A stretch of DNA of 51,057 nucleotides from Paenimyroides marinum (lineage in GTDB: Bacteria; Bacteroidota; Bacteroidia; Flavobacteriales; Flavobacteriaceae): the NCBI RefSeq assembly GCF_900108395.1, contig NZ_FNXE01000009.1, positions 1-51,057 of the forward strand. Reading direction: 5' to 3'. A program made the translations under genes and the position numbers. How positions within the stretch are numbered: the stretch's first letter is position 1; every line of letters begins with the position of its first letter. Under the pieces are notes generated by a model. It searched no databases. It saw only the letters and a program-made list of their open reading frames with translations, and was not told the DNA's origin. Of this stretch, positions 9,009 to 17,872 are shown in pieces.

Positions 9009-9129
9009 GTTGTTGTCGGTTAATTACGTGTTAGTTAGTCACTTTAGATCTCAGTATAAGAAATTTTAGAACCTATTCGGGCTTTACTTCTACAATTTTC
9101 TATCCTAGACATTTTTTAAGGTGATGCTG

Positions 9130-9768
9130 TTATATTTCATCAAGTTGTTCCTTAATTAATTGTTCTACTTTTTCATTATTTGTCAAAATCCATTTTTGTA
9201 CATTTTTTGGTGGTCTTTTTTCTTCTATGTACTTAATAAAATTTACAGTTTCCTGATAGTCATCTGCATTTGGTTGTAATTCAATATATTTTCTATATGT
9301 TTCTAACATTCGGTCAGTTTCTTGGTAACTTATTCCTTCGGAGTAAAGTAGATTTCGATAACTTTTACCAATAAAATAATTAACTCCAAAAAACTGACTT
9401 GAATTTTTATCTATTAAATTGAATGCTTTTTCAAAATAACCTATTGCTTTTCTGAAACTTCTATTTTCTGCCATAAAGTTATTAATCCCTCCATACCACA
9501 AAGAAGCAACGTTTAGGCTGTCAATCTTTAAAACTTCTTGTATAATAATTTCTGCATCATCATTTTTTCTTTGATTAATTAATGATAATGCAATTTGATT
9601 TTTATATAGTAGATTGTGTGGTTCTTCCTTAAGAGCTTTTTCAAATATTTCTTGAGCTTCTTTATTTTTACCTTGTTGCATTAAAGCATTTCCTTTTTCA
9701 AGAAAATTTTCTTGTCCAAATGATAATTGTGAAACAATGATTAATAAAAGTAAAATAACTTTTTTCAT
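9130..9768 (-). CDS. Exported TPR-repeat protein
   Basis: The 212-residue protein has a signal peptide (MKKVILLLLIIVSQLSFGQ) followed by tetratricopeptide-like repeats: ENFLEKGNALMQQGKNKEAQ, IFEKALKEEPHNLLYKNQIA, and further helices to about residue 150, including SFRKAIGYFEKAFNLIDKNS. Such proteins mediate protein contacts in the periplasm. It stands alone, with about 120 bases to the permease gene and 88 bases to the DoxX-like gene. The function cannot be inferred further. Confidence 0.75.
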   Translation of the reverse strand: MKKVILLLLIIVSQLSFGQENFLEKGNALMQQGKNKEAQEIFEKALKEEPHNLLYKNQIALSLINQRKNDDAEIIIQEVLKIDSLNVASLWYGGINNFMAENRSFRKAIGYFEKAFNLIDKNSSQFFGVNYFIGKSYRNLLYSEGISYQETDRMLETYRKYIELQPNADDYQETVNFIKYIEEKRPPKNVQKWILTNNEKVEQLIKEQLDEI

Positions 9769-9856
9769 TTTATTTGTATTAATATAATCAGTTCTACAAA
9801 ATTTTTATAATCTTGTAGAACATTTGACTTTATGACTTTTAAACTTTAGACGGTTT

Positions 9857-10957
9857 TTATTTAATCATCAAATCATCTACATCGTTCCAGTGTTTTTTAT
9901 CTTTAATCACACCGTTTTCTAATGTAATATAACTTGGGTTGGCGCGTTCAATGGTTTTTAACGTGGTTCCGTCACAGAAATAAAAATCTAAATCTAATTT
10001 AAAATTTGATTTAACTGTATTAATAATTGATTGGTCTGATGCCGTTAAACCAATAACCTCATAACCTGCCAACTGTGCTTTTTTAACCGTTTCGTTAATG
10101 GTTTGCAATCCTTTTTCGCTGGCTTTGTTTAAATCATAAGCCACAATTAACAAGGCTTTTGGGGCAGCCAATACTTCGGGCGTATAATCTTGTCCTTCTA
10201 ATTCCATTGTTAAATCGTGGATTTTAGGAATATATCCTTCTTGAACCACATGTTCGTTACGTGATACAAATTCCGCATTTGCCGGTAATTGTGACAGTTC
10301 TTCCATTTTAAATTCTTTTTCTACACCGTCAATTTTATAGGTGAAAACAATGTCGTAAACAGCTTTTGGTGCATCGGCAGGAATTTCCATTTCCTTTTTA
10401 ATATCAGTGCCCACTTTATATGCTCTGAAATCTTTAACCGGTAAATGGTTCAATACGTGGTAGCCAAAATAAATACAGCCTATTAAAGCAATAAAAGTAA
10501 TAGCGCCATTTACCGCATTGCTAAACAATGGTTTGATGTATTTTTGACCGGCAAATAAAATCAAAATCAGAATTAAAAGTACAATGTCTTTAGAAAAAGA
10601 TTCCCAAGGGGTTAATGGAATGGCATCTCCAAAACAGCCACAATCGGTTACTTTGTTGAAATATGCCGAATAAAATGTTAAGAACGTAAAGAAAACGATC
10701 ATTAACAGCAACAGCCAAAGGGTTACTTTTTTAAAGAATCCTAACAACAGCATCACTCCTAAAATTACTTCGACAATAACGATGGTTACGGCTATTGCCA
10801 ATGAAAACTGTTGAAGGAAAGGCATGTTAAATACGCCTTCTGAAAAGTATTCATCTAATTTGAACGAAAAACCAACCGGATCGTTTAGTTTGATCAATCC
10901 CGAAAAAATAAATAGTAATCCGACGAAAAATCTTGAAAAATGTGTAAGTAATTTCAT
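9857..10957 (-). CDS. DoxX/MauE-like membrane protein (BT_3928-type)
   Basis: The 366-residue protein opens with a DoxX-type four-helix membrane domain (FVGLLFIFSGLIKLNDPVG; helices to about residue 145). It contains DCGCFGD near 104, a cysteine motif shared with MauE-like proteins. A fifth hydrophobic segment (about 150-170) is followed by a soluble domain with a thioredoxin-like pattern (APKALLIVAYDLNKASE, YEVIGLTASD, NPSYITLENGVIKDK) but no CxxC. I recall this domain order from Bacteroidota proteins named BT_3928 family, often beside DUF1599 genes as here (11 bases away). A role in membrane redox chemistry is plausible but inferred. Confidence 0.75.
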   Translation of the reverse strand: MKLLTHFSRFFVGLLFIFSGLIKLNDPVGFSFKLDEYFSEGVFNMPFLQQFSLAIAVTIVIVEVILGVMLLLGFFKKVTLWLLLLMIVFFTFLTFYSAYFNKVTDCGCFGDAIPLTPWESFSKDIVLLILILILFAGQKYIKPLFSNAVNGAITFIALIGCIYFGYHVLNHLPVKDFRAYKVGTDIKKEMEIPADAPKAVYDIVFTYKIDGVEKEFKMEELSQLPANAEFVSRNEHVVQEGYIPKIHDLTMELEGQDYTPEVLAAPKALLIVAYDLNKASEKGLQTINETVKKAQLAGYEVIGLTASDQSIINTVKSNFKLDLDFYFCDGTTLKTIERANPSYITLENGVIKDKKHWNDVDDLMIK

Positions 10958-10968
10958 TTTTATAGTTT

Positions 10969-11514
10969 TTAGTTAGTAGCAAATCTCATTAAAATTAGTG
11001 CAAAAACCGCATAATTGATGATGTCTTGATAATTGGCATCTAAACCTTCTGAAACAATGGTTTTGCCCTGATTATCCTCAATTTGTTTCACGCGCAGTAA
11101 TTTTTGCAGAATAATATCGGTATGCGAACTGATCCGCATATCACGCCAGGCCTCGCCATAATCGTGATTTTTATTCATCATCAGTTCTTTGGTAATTGCA
11201 ATGTGTTTATCGTATAAGTCAACGGCTTCTTCAGCTGATAAATCGGCTTCTTTAGAAACGCCTTTTTCTAACTGAATCAATGCCATAATGCTGTAATTGA
11301 TGATTCCGATAAATTCAGAGCTCTCGTCTTCATCAATTTTTCTTGTTTTATTCTCCTGCAGCGATCTAATTCTTTGTGCTTTGATGTAAATCTGATCTGT
11401 TAACGAGGGTAATCTTAAAATACGCCAGGCACAACCGTAATCCTGTAATTTTTTAACATACAGATTTCTACAGATTGAAATTATTTGGTCGTATTCTTCA
11501 GAAGTATTTTTCAT
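10969..11514 (-). CDS. DUF1599 protein with two tandem domain copies
   Basis: I choose the start at MKNTSEEYDQIISICRNLY. The upstream ATG at 11553 would add a 13-residue leader lying in a repetitive AT-rich stretch. The 181-residue protein consists of two similar halves: DYGCAWRILRLPSLTDQIYI near 25, and DYGEAWRDMRISSHTDIILQ near 116, each followed by a charged helix (IKAQRIRSLQEN; LLRVKQIEDNQG). This internal duplication is visible by eye. Function is unknown. It lies just upstream of the DoxX-like gene and divergent from folP. Confidence 0.8.
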   Translation of the reverse strand: MKNTSEEYDQIISICRNLYVKKLQDYGCAWRILRLPSLTDQIYIKAQRIRSLQENKTRKIDEDESSEFIGIINYSIMALIQLEKGVSKEADLSAEEAVDLYDKHIAITKELMMNKNHDYGEAWRDMRISSHTDIILQKLLRVKQIEDNQGKTIVSEGLDANYQDIINYAVFALILMRFATN

Positions 11515-11595
11515 TGACGTAAATTTGTTCAAAAATAAACAAATTTGTTTCAAGTTTCAAGATTTCAGGTTTCAAGTTAACCAAACTTTAGAATA

Positions 11596-12423
11596 ATGAC
11601 AATAAACTGCAAAGGAAAATTAATCGATTTAAAAATTCCGAAAGTAATGGGGATTTTAAATGTTACTCCCAATTCTTTTTATGACGGAGGACTACATCAT
11701 TCGCTTGATAAAATTGAACAACAAACCGAGAAAATGCTGAACGAAGGTGCTGATATTATTGACGTGGGTGCGTATTCAACCCAGCCTAACGCTTCTTTTG
11801 TTTCACAAGAAGAAGAATTAGGACGAATTATCCCTGTGGTGAGCCATTTGGTTAAGAAATTTCCGGACATTATTTTATCTGTTGATACCTTTCGAGCCGA
11901 AGTCGCCAAGCAAACTATAGATTTAGGTGCAGCGATTATTAACGATGTTTCAGCAGGATTCTTAGACGATCAAATGATGGCTGTGGCAGGGGCTATGAAC
12001 GTTCCGTACATAATGATGCACATGAAAGGAACACCGCAAAACATGCAGCAGTTTACCGATTATGAAGATGTGATGCATGATATGATTTTGTATTTTTCTG
12101 AACGAATGGCAACGGCACGTAAACACGGAATAATTGATGTGATTATTGATCCCGGTTTTGGATTTTCTAAAACATTAGATCAGAATTACGAAGTTTTAAA
12201 CAAGCTGGATTTATTACAAAACTTAGATGTTTCGGTACTTTCGGCATTGTCTCGAAAATCTATGATTTACAAGTTTTTTGAAAACACCCCACAAGAAGCA
12301 TTAAACGGAACATCGGTTTTAAACACTATTTCGTTGATGAAAGGAGCAAATTTATTACGTGTACACGATGTAAAAGAAGCGGTAGAATGTGTAAAACTAT
12401 ATAAGAAAACGTATGAAAACTAA
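11596..12423 (+). CDS. folP: Dihydropteroate synthase
   Basis: FolP condenses p-aminobenzoate with hydroxymethyl-dihydropterin pyrophosphate in folate synthesis and is the sulfonamide target. The 275-residue protein is full length with the standard motifs: MGILNVTPNSFYDGG near residue 18, IIDVGAYSTQPNA near 55, SVDTFRAEVA near 95, INDVSAG near 115, MMHMKGTPQNMQ near 140, IIDPGFGFSKT near 184, and LSALSRKSMIY near 215. These form the pterin and pABA sites of the TIM barrel. Its last 11 bases overlap the start of the downstream lipoprotein gene, so the two are translationally coupled. Confidence 0.96.
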   Translation: MTINCKGKLIDLKIPKVMGILNVTPNSFYDGGLHHSLDKIEQQTEKMLNEGADIIDVGAYSTQPNASFVSQEEELGRIIPVVSHLVKKFPDIILSVDTFRAEVAKQTIDLGAAIINDVSAGFLDDQMMAVAGAMNVPYIMMHMKGTPQNMQQFTDYEDVMHDMILYFSERMATARKHGIIDVIIDPGFGFSKTLDQNYEVLNKLDLLQNLDVSVLSALSRKSMIYKFFENTPQEALNGTSVLNTISLMKGANLLRVHDVKEAVECVKLYKKTYEN

Positions 12424-13027
12424 ACTATTTATCTTGATTTTTGGTGCGATCGTATTTGCATCGTGCCAACAAAAAGAAATGAAAATCAGCCGGTCTGATT
12501 TTTCTGTACAAACCGAAATGACTGATTTTAGTCCCGTTTATATTTCAAAAAACGATAAAGGCAACGTAGAAATTAATAAGAATAATTTAATAGGAAATAC
12601 CCATTGGGTGATTTCTGCCGATAGGGATTTAACTTTGAACGAAATTGCTCCGTTTTTACAGCAACTAACCGAAAAAAAATACAAAAAAGGAGGCTTGCAT
12701 CCCGATACCAAAGATATTTATATGGTTTACAGTGACACAGTTCATAAACAAAACGCTTATGTGGAATTGCCTTTTAAAGAGATTTATATTGATGTTCCGC
12801 CGCCTGAAATAGAATCGGAGTTAAATGTTAGATATTTGCACAAGGTATTAAACGTAAAAGATTTTAAAGAAAAATTTTTTGAAAGAACGGCAATCAAAGA
12901 ACCTTATGAAAAGATTGATATTAATTTCTCTAAAAATATGTTTGTGGAAGAGTTTGTAAATATCTTGATTGAAATGGAAAAGCAAGATATTATAAAGACG
13001 ATAGATATTTCAACTTCTATTTATTGA
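12413..13027 (+). CDS. Lipoprotein of unknown function
   Basis: The 204-residue product has a clear lipoprotein signal (MKTKLFILIFGAIVFASC, lipidated Cys18). The mature part is charged and has no motif I recognise; it alternates short strands and helices (NTHWVISADRDLTLNEIAPF, NAYVELPFKEIYIDVPPPE). It overlaps folP by 11 bases and is read in another frame. The final 48 bases, encoding QDIIKTIDISTSIY, recur in altered form at 14290-14338 beyond the serine hydrolase gene (see the repeat entries). Confidence 0.65.
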   Translation: MKTKLFILIFGAIVFASCQQKEMKISRSDFSVQTEMTDFSPVYISKNDKGNVEINKNNLIGNTHWVISADRDLTLNEIAPFLQQLTEKKYKKGGLHPDTKDIYMVYSDTVHKQNAYVELPFKEIYIDVPPPEIESELNVRYLHKVLNVKDFKEKFFERTAIKEPYEKIDINFSKNMFVEEFVNILIEMEKQDIIKTIDISTSIY

Positions 13028-13040
13028 AATAATCTTTGAT
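12980..13040. repeat. Left copy of near-duplicate flanking the serine hydrolase gene
   Basis: This segment starts AAGCAAGATATTATAAAGAC and ends AATAATCTTTGAT. It covers the 3' end and stop codon of the lipoprotein gene. It aligns with 14290-14338 with a few substitutions and a gap of about 13 bases. The two copies bracket a 1.25-kb segment carrying only the serine hydrolase gene. Confidence 0.7.
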
Positions 13041-13111
13041 AACTGCCCATATTTCTAAGAGCAGTTATAAATCAATTATTATAAAATTAGCTGTTATCCC
13101 TGTTTTTTTAC

Positions 13112-14224
13112 TTAGTAAGCATGTCCTAATGATGATAAAATTTCCCACCAATCGGCTTTTCCTTCATTTTTGCCAAGTCTAACAATGACCAGATTTTTTT
13201 CAGGATGCACATAAATATATTGACCTAAAATACCTTGAGCCATAAAATCTCCGGTTTGAGTAGGTAACCACCATTGATATTGATAATATCCCACACTTCC
13301 TTTTGTTGTATCAATTTTAGTAGATTGCATAACCCAATCTTCAGAAACAATTTGCTTGCCGTTCCATTTTCCTTTGTTTAAATAAAGCCTTCCGATTTTG
13401 GCATAATCTCTTGCTCTTGCATTAATACAACAAAACGTTTTTTCTAATCCGTTTTTCTTTTTATCCAAACTCCAGCTTGCATCAAACTCCATTTCTAAAG
13501 GTATCCATATTTTTTCTTCAAGGTATGATGTGATTGTTTTGTCTTTCAACGCTCTTTCTAAAACCAGTCCTAAAAGTTGTGTGTTTCCGCTGAGGTATTC
13601 AAATTCTTTCCCCGGTTCCGATTTCAATTTCATTTTGCTTATAGCTTTCCGTAGATTTGTGCCGTAGTAAAATGTTGCTACATCACCAAACGGGTTTGTA
13701 TATCCCTCGTTGAATTTTAATCCGGAAGTCATTTGTAATAAATGTTCAATGGTTACTTTCTCAAAACCATTTTGTTTAAGTTCGGGAATGTAGTTTGTGA
13801 TTGGTTCGTTTACAGATTGAATCAATTTGTCGTCAATAGCACAACCAATTAAAATAGATGTAATAGATTTTGCCATTGAGAAAGAGGGAACAATAGAAGT
13901 TTCATCGTATTTTTCCCAATATTTTTCATATTGAATGGTGTCGTTTTGAATGATTAAAAACGCTACGGTTTTATTGTCTTTTAAATATTGTTCGAAGGGA
14001 TAACTTTTTTCATTAATATAAAGGTCTTTGGGAACTTTACCTTTTGTAGTAGCAGAAAATAGGAATGTATTTGTGCCCGTTTCAATATTTCTTGCAGGAA
14101 ATTTTTTGTGGTCATTGATGTCAGCAAAGTTGTACACAACAAATCTTCCGACTTTACAGGAATTCAATGTTGTTAAAAAAAGTAAAGTTATTGCAATGAA
14201 TTTAAGTTGATTAAGCTTTCTCAT
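13112..14224 (-). CDS. Serine hydrolase, beta-lactamase/NylB-like, lipoprotein
   Basis: I start at MRKLNQLKFIAITLL, which gives a lipoprotein signal with Cys23 (LTTLNSC); an ATG 39 bases upstream is less likely. The 370-residue enzyme has the class C beta-lactamase-related fold: nucleophile motif SMAK (S116 and K119), HLLQMTSGLKFNEGY near 171, and YLSGNTQLLG (Tyr210), a form more like 6-aminohexanoate-dimer hydrolases and esterases than true beta-lactamases. CINARARDYAKIGRLYLNKG follows near 265. It probably hydrolyses an ester or amide in the periplasm. Near-duplicate flanks of about 50 bp suggest it was inserted between the folP-linked gene and rlmH. Confidence 0.83.
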   Translation of the reverse strand: MRKLNQLKFIAITLLFLTTLNSCKVGRFVVYNFADINDHKKFPARNIETGTNTFLFSATTKGKVPKDLYINEKSYPFEQYLKDNKTVAFLIIQNDTIQYEKYWEKYDETSIVPSFSMAKSITSILIGCAIDDKLIQSVNEPITNYIPELKQNGFEKVTIEHLLQMTSGLKFNEGYTNPFGDVATFYYGTNLRKAISKMKLKSEPGKEFEYLSGNTQLLGLVLERALKDKTITSYLEEKIWIPLEMEFDASWSLDKKKNGLEKTFCCINARARDYAKIGRLYLNKGKWNGKQIVSEDWVMQSTKIDTTKGSVGYYQYQWWLPTQTGDFMAQGILGQYIYVHPEKNLVIVRLGKNEGKADWWEILSSLGHAY

Positions 14225-14289
14225 TCTGGAGCATTTGTTTAAAATGACATATATAATACCCAAATATACAAAACCTATGAAAACGATTA

Positions 14290-14338
14290 AGCAAGATATT
14301 AAAAAGACGATATATCTTTCAATTTAATAATCTTTGTT
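14290..14338. repeat. Right copy of near-duplicate flanking the serine hydrolase gene
   Basis: This stretch (AAGCAAGATATTAAAAAGAC … AATAATCTTTGTT) resembles the end of the lipoprotein gene at 12980-13040. Here it is non-coding and partly degraded. Its reading order relative to the left copy is direct. Confidence 0.7.
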
Positions 14339-14378
14339 GATTCTTAAGATTTAAAACATTTGACTTTAGATAGACATT

Positions 14379-14852
14379 TTACTGATGATGATAAGGTTCA
14401 TTCTTTAAAATAGTAAAACCACGGTAAATTTGTTCAATAACAAACAAGCGGACCATTTGGTGCGAAAATGTCATTGCCGAAAGTGAAATTTTTCCGTTTG
14501 CTTTTTTGTAAACTTCTTCCGAAAAGCCATACGGTCCACCGATTACAAATACTAAGGTTTTAATACCTGCGTTCATTTTCTTTTGCAGTTCGTCGGCAAA
14601 ACCCATACTTGAAAAGCTTTTTCCGTTTTCATCTAACAAAATTAAATGATCGGTTGCGGTAAGTTTTGATAAAATCAATTCTCCTTCTTTTTGTTTTTGC
14701 TGTGCTTCAGAAAGGTTTTTAACGTTTTTAATATCGGCTATGATTTCTAAATCAAACTTAATGTAAAAGCCCAAACGCTTGGTATATTCATCAATTAACG
14801 CTTGCAGATTTTTATTATCGGTTTTACCAATTGCCAAAAGTTTGATGTTCAT
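14379..14852 (-). CDS. rlmH: 23S rRNA pseudouridine-1915 N3-methyltransferase RlmH
   Basis: RlmH is a small SPOUT-fold dimer that methylates pseudouridine 1915 in helix 69 of 23S rRNA on the assembled 70S ribosome. I start at MNIKLLAIGKTDNKN, giving 157 residues, the usual length; an upstream ATG adds only six residues. Visible signatures are HLILLDENGKSFSSMGFADE near 73, the SAM-binding knot FVIGGPYGFSEEV near 103, and the C-terminal MTFSHQMVRLFVIEQIYRGF plus YHH ending. It lies 30 bases from the csaA-like gene, in the same direction. Confidence 0.95.
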   Translation of the reverse strand: MNIKLLAIGKTDNKNLQALIDEYTKRLGFYIKFDLEIIADIKNVKNLSEAQQKQKEGELILSKLTATDHLILLDENGKSFSSMGFADELQKKMNAGIKTLVFVIGGPYGFSEEVYKKANGKISLSAMTFSHQMVRLFVIEQIYRGFTILKNEPYHHQ

Positions 14853-14882
14853 AGAAATTTGTTTTTGCAAAAATAAATTAGT

Positions 14883-15224
14883 TTAGCCAATTGCCAAACC
14901 ATTTTCTACCACTTTTCCCGGAGTCAGTAAAGTAACTTCTTTATTCGTTCCCACAACACCTAAAACTAGGCATTCGCTCATAAAATTGGCAATTTGTTTG
15001 GGCAGAAAGTTAACCACAGCTACAATTTGTTTTCCAATTAAATCATCAATACCATACAAAACGGTAATTTGTGCCGATGTTTTTCTGACGCCTATTTCTG
15101 ATCCAAAATCAATCCACAATTTGTAAGCCGGATTTTTAGCTTTTTCAAAAATCTGAGCATCAACAATGGTTCCTACACGAAGGTCTAATTTTTCAAAATC
15201 GTTCCAAGAAATTTCGGTTTTCAT
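14883..15224 (-). CDS. CsaA-type tRNA-binding protein
   Basis: The 113-residue protein is a single OB-fold tRNA-binding domain. It has WNDFEKLDLRVGTIVDAQ at the start, AYKLWIDFGSEIGVRKTSAQ in the middle, and the conserved KQIVAVVNFLPKQIANFMSE before LVLGV. These match the CsaA/MetG C-terminal family, which binds structured RNA and has been linked to chaperone or export roles. The exact role here is not known. It precedes rlmH in the same direction. Confidence 0.85.
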   Translation of the reverse strand: MKTEISWNDFEKLDLRVGTIVDAQIFEKAKNPAYKLWIDFGSEIGVRKTSAQITVLYGIDDLIGKQIVAVVNFLPKQIANFMSECLVLGVVGTNKEVTLLTPGKVVENGLAIG

Positions 15225-15282
15225 AACATTTATTTAATAAAAAGTGAGTAAATTTAAACATTAACCCAAATCAATAAAAGTT

Positions 15283-15858
15283 ATGAGTAAAAAAGTTTTA
15301 ATGCTGGCAGGTGATTTCGTTGAAGATTATGAAATTATGGTGCCATATCAGGCGTTATTGTCTGTAGGAGTAGAGGTAGATGTGGTGTGTCCGGGTAAGA
15401 AAAAAGGAGAGCAGATTGCTACTGCCGTCCATGATTTTGTCGGATTTCAGACGTATGCTGAGTTACGTGGACATAATTTTACACTGAATCAAACGTTTGA
15501 ATCCATTAATTTGGAAAATTATGACGGATTGTATGTTTGTGGTGGTCGTGCTCCGGAATACATCCGTTTAAACAAAGAGGTAATTTTGGCAACGAAGCAT
15601 TTTTTTGACAGAAACCTTCCGGTTGCAGCAATTTGTCACGGAATTCAGATTCTCACCGCGGCAGATGTTTTGAAAGGAAGAACATTGACTGCCTATCCGG
15701 CTGTTGGTCCGGAAGTAACTTTGGCTGGCGGAACGTTTAAAGAAATAAATGCTGATGAAGCTATTACCGATGGTAATTTAACTACTTCACCAGCTTGGCC
15801 GGGACATCCCGCTATTCTGAAGGAATTTTATAAATTGTTAGGAATTACCATTTCTTAA
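15283..15858 (+). CDS. DJ-1/PfpI family protein
   Basis: The 191-residue protein has the class I glutamine amidotransferase-like fold of DJ-1/PfpI. Key parts are [20 protein letters not shown] at the start (acidic residue of the active site), [16 protein letters not shown] near 86, and the nucleophile elbow [15 protein letters not shown] near 114, with the Cys-His pair CH. The family includes glyoxalases, deglycases and intracellular proteases, and the sequence alone does not choose between them. It is divergent from the csaA-like gene and ends at a strong inverted repeat. Confidence 0.85.
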   Translation: MSKKVLMLAGDFVEDYEIMVPYQALLSVGVEVDVVCPGKKKGEQIATAVHDFVGFQTYAELRGHNFTLNQTFESINLENYDGLYVCGGRAPEYIRLNKEVILATKHFFDRNLPVAAICHGIQILTAADVLKGRTLTAYPAVGPEVTLAGGTFKEINADEAITDGNLTTSPAWPGHPAILKEFYKLLGITIS

Positions 15859-15890
15859 AAATAAAAACATTTTTTAATTTTAGGCGAAAC

Positions 15891-15948
15891 ATCCTTTTGA
15901 CAAAGTAATTCTTTTGAAGATTTTCCTTGTCAAAAGGATACTTTTTTA
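15891..15948 (+). terminator. Long-stem terminator after the DJ-1/PfpI gene
   Basis: ATCCTTTTGACAA (15891) and TTGTCAAAAGGAT (15927) are perfect 13-base inverted arms separated by 23 bases and followed by ACTTTTTTATT. The loop is large for an intrinsic terminator, but contains its own short inverted repeat (TTCTTTTGAA). Confidence 0.65.
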
Positions 15949-15976
15949 TTGTTTCAGGTAATTTTAAAGGTTATAA

Positions 15977-16935
15977 TTATTCATTTATTTGAATATTGTT
16001 TTCTTTTAGAATTTTATAGAAAATATCGGTTTTGTTTTCTTTTTTTAATTCTGTAAAAGTATAATTTATAATTTCTTCTGCATCTACTCGGTAAGGAGAA
16101 TTGGTTTCTATGTACATTAAGTAAGCTTTACACATGTAATCTAAACCTTTGGGAATATCGTTTTTGTAAAAAATATAAATTCTACCAACACCATAATCAG
16201 CCTCTGCATTTTTAGGATAAACCTTTGTTATATTTTTATAAGCTTCAATAGCTTTGTCGTACTCTTTCATAATCTCATAAACCACAGGAATGTTTTGCAG
16301 AGGCATAAAGCCATTCGGTTCTAATTTTAACGAGTTTTTATAGGCATCTAAAGCCAAATCATACTTTTCAAGCTTTCGGTATGCCAAGCCCAAATTATCC
16401 CAGGCAAATGAGAAAATGGGATCGGTTTCTATTGCCTTTTGATATGCTTTTGCTGCAGCTTCAAAATCGTTTTTTTTCATAAAAATATCACCTTCTCGGT
16501 AATAATCTATAGCTTTTTCATTGTTTGAAAAAGAATTGGGAAAAATATAATCGTGAGAATTGACCAATACTTGCATACTTTCACAATTCTGCATTAGATA
16601 ACGTTCTACATCAAAATAAAAAGAACTTCCGTAAACTTTTTCGTTAGGATCGTATGCAATATTTACTTCTTTTTTTGAAGGGTCGTTCTTTGTTTCTTCA
16701 TAAGCAGATGTTAATTGGTCTAACAAATTATAAGGACGAATATCATCTTCGATACATTTTTTTATTTCACTGTTTTTTTCATCTGATGTTTTTCCAGGTC
16801 TTACAATTTTATCTAAACAATTACATATTTATCTGACGCTTCTACAATTCTATTTTCATATTTTTCATTGTTTCCCTGAGCAAACCCAGATAAACTAAAA
16901 AGACAAATACTTAAAATTTTTAATGTTGATTTCAT
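15977..16935 (-). pseudogene. Exported TPR protein gene with a frameshift near 16823
   Basis: Reading leftward, an ATG at 16935 starts a good signal peptide (MKSTLKILSICLFSLSGFAQ) and runs to SDKYVIV before a TAG. Shifting frame by one base near 16821-16826 restores a continuous reading: NCLDKIVRPGKTSDEKNSE, IKKCIEDDIRPYNLLDQLT, and then about 250 residues to 15977. That part holds TPR repeats (IDYYREGDIFMKKNDFEAAA, AFAWDNLGLAYRKLEKYDLA region, PLQNIPVVYEIMKEYDKAIE). So the gene looks complete except for one missing base. It may be a recent inactivating mutation or a sequencing error. A TTG at 16726 could only give a protein lacking the signal peptide. Confidence 0.75.
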
Positions 16936-17005
16936 AAGCTAATAAATGATTTAATTGTTTCAAAAATACCAAAAAATTGTACTTTAGCACTAAAGTATAA
17001 AAATA

Positions 17006-17866
17006 ATGATATCACAAGAACAATTTAATAAAGAACTACAATTAATTATAGAAAATGCCATTCGAGAAGATGTGGGCGATGGCGATCACAGCTCGTTAGC
17101 CTGTATTCCTACAGACGCCATGGGAAAAGCAAAGTTGTTAGTGAAAGATGAAGGTATTCTTGCCGGAGTTGATTTTGCCAAAATGGTTTTTAATTACGTG
17201 GATCCCGAAATGCAGGTTGAAGTTCTTATAAATGATGGAACTTCTGTAAAATATGGCGATATTGCTTTTTACGTAACCGGAAAATCGCAATCAATCTTAA
17301 AAGCTGAACGCGTGGTTTTAAATGCTATGCAGCGAATGAGTGCTATTGCTACTAAAACAAAATATTTTGTTGATTTAATTGCCGGAACCCAAGCAAAAGT
17401 ATTAGATACCCGCAAAACCACGCCCGGAATCCGTGCTATTGAAAAATGGGCGGTTAAAATTGGTGGTGGCGAAAATCACCGGTTCGCGTTATACGATATG
17501 ATTATGCTGAAAGACAATCATATTGATTTTGCAGGGGGAATCAGTCAGGCAATTAGTAAAACGAAAGAATATCTGAAAGCGAACAACAAGGATTTAAAAA
17601 TTGTGGTTGAAGCACGCGATTTAAACGAAATAGAAGAAATTCTTAAAAATGATGGTGTTTATCAGATTTTAATTGATAACTTTAATTATGAAGATACCAA
17701 AACAGCCGTTGCAATGATCAATGGCAAGTGTTTTGCAGAATCTTCGGGAAACATTAACGAAGAAACCATTCGCAGATATGCAGAATGTGGTGTCGATTTT
17801 ATTTCAAGTGGCGCACTGACACATTCGGTTTACAATATGGATTTAAGTTTAAAAGCTGTTTTATAA
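17006..17866 (+). CDS. nadC: Nicotinate-nucleotide diphosphorylase (carboxylating)
   Basis: NadC converts quinolinate and PRPP to nicotinate mononucleotide in de novo NAD synthesis. The 286-residue protein is full length. Motifs include IREDVGDGDHSSLACIP near 18, ERVVLNAMQRMSAIATKTK near 104, the active-site VLDTRKTTPGIRAIEKWAVK near 133, GGGENHRFALYDMIMLKDNH near 155, and the C-terminal barrel with VVEARDLNEIEE and SGNINEETIRRYAECGVDF. It begins a rightward run; the YihY-like gene follows after 6 bases. A TACTTTAG box upstream (about 16981) resembles the bacteroidotal -7 element, with the last position off by one. Confidence 0.96.
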   Translation: MISQEQFNKELQLIIENAIREDVGDGDHSSLACIPTDAMGKAKLLVKDEGILAGVDFAKMVFNYVDPEMQVEVLINDGTSVKYGDIAFYVTGKSQSILKAERVVLNAMQRMSAIATKTKYFVDLIAGTQAKVLDTRKTTPGIRAIEKWAVKIGGGENHRFALYDMIMLKDNHIDFAGGISQAISKTKEYLKANNKDLKIVVEARDLNEIEEILKNDGVYQILIDNFNYEDTKTAVAMINGKCFAESSGNINEETIRRYAECGVDFISSGALTHSVYNMDLSLKAVL

Positions 17867-17872
17867 AACATT

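Noticed and set aside
13112..14224. Serine hydrolase as an antibiotic-resistance beta-lactamase
   Set aside because: The SxxK motif is shared, but the YLSGNTQ box is more like NylB-type hydrolases and esterases, and a KTG triad is not evident.
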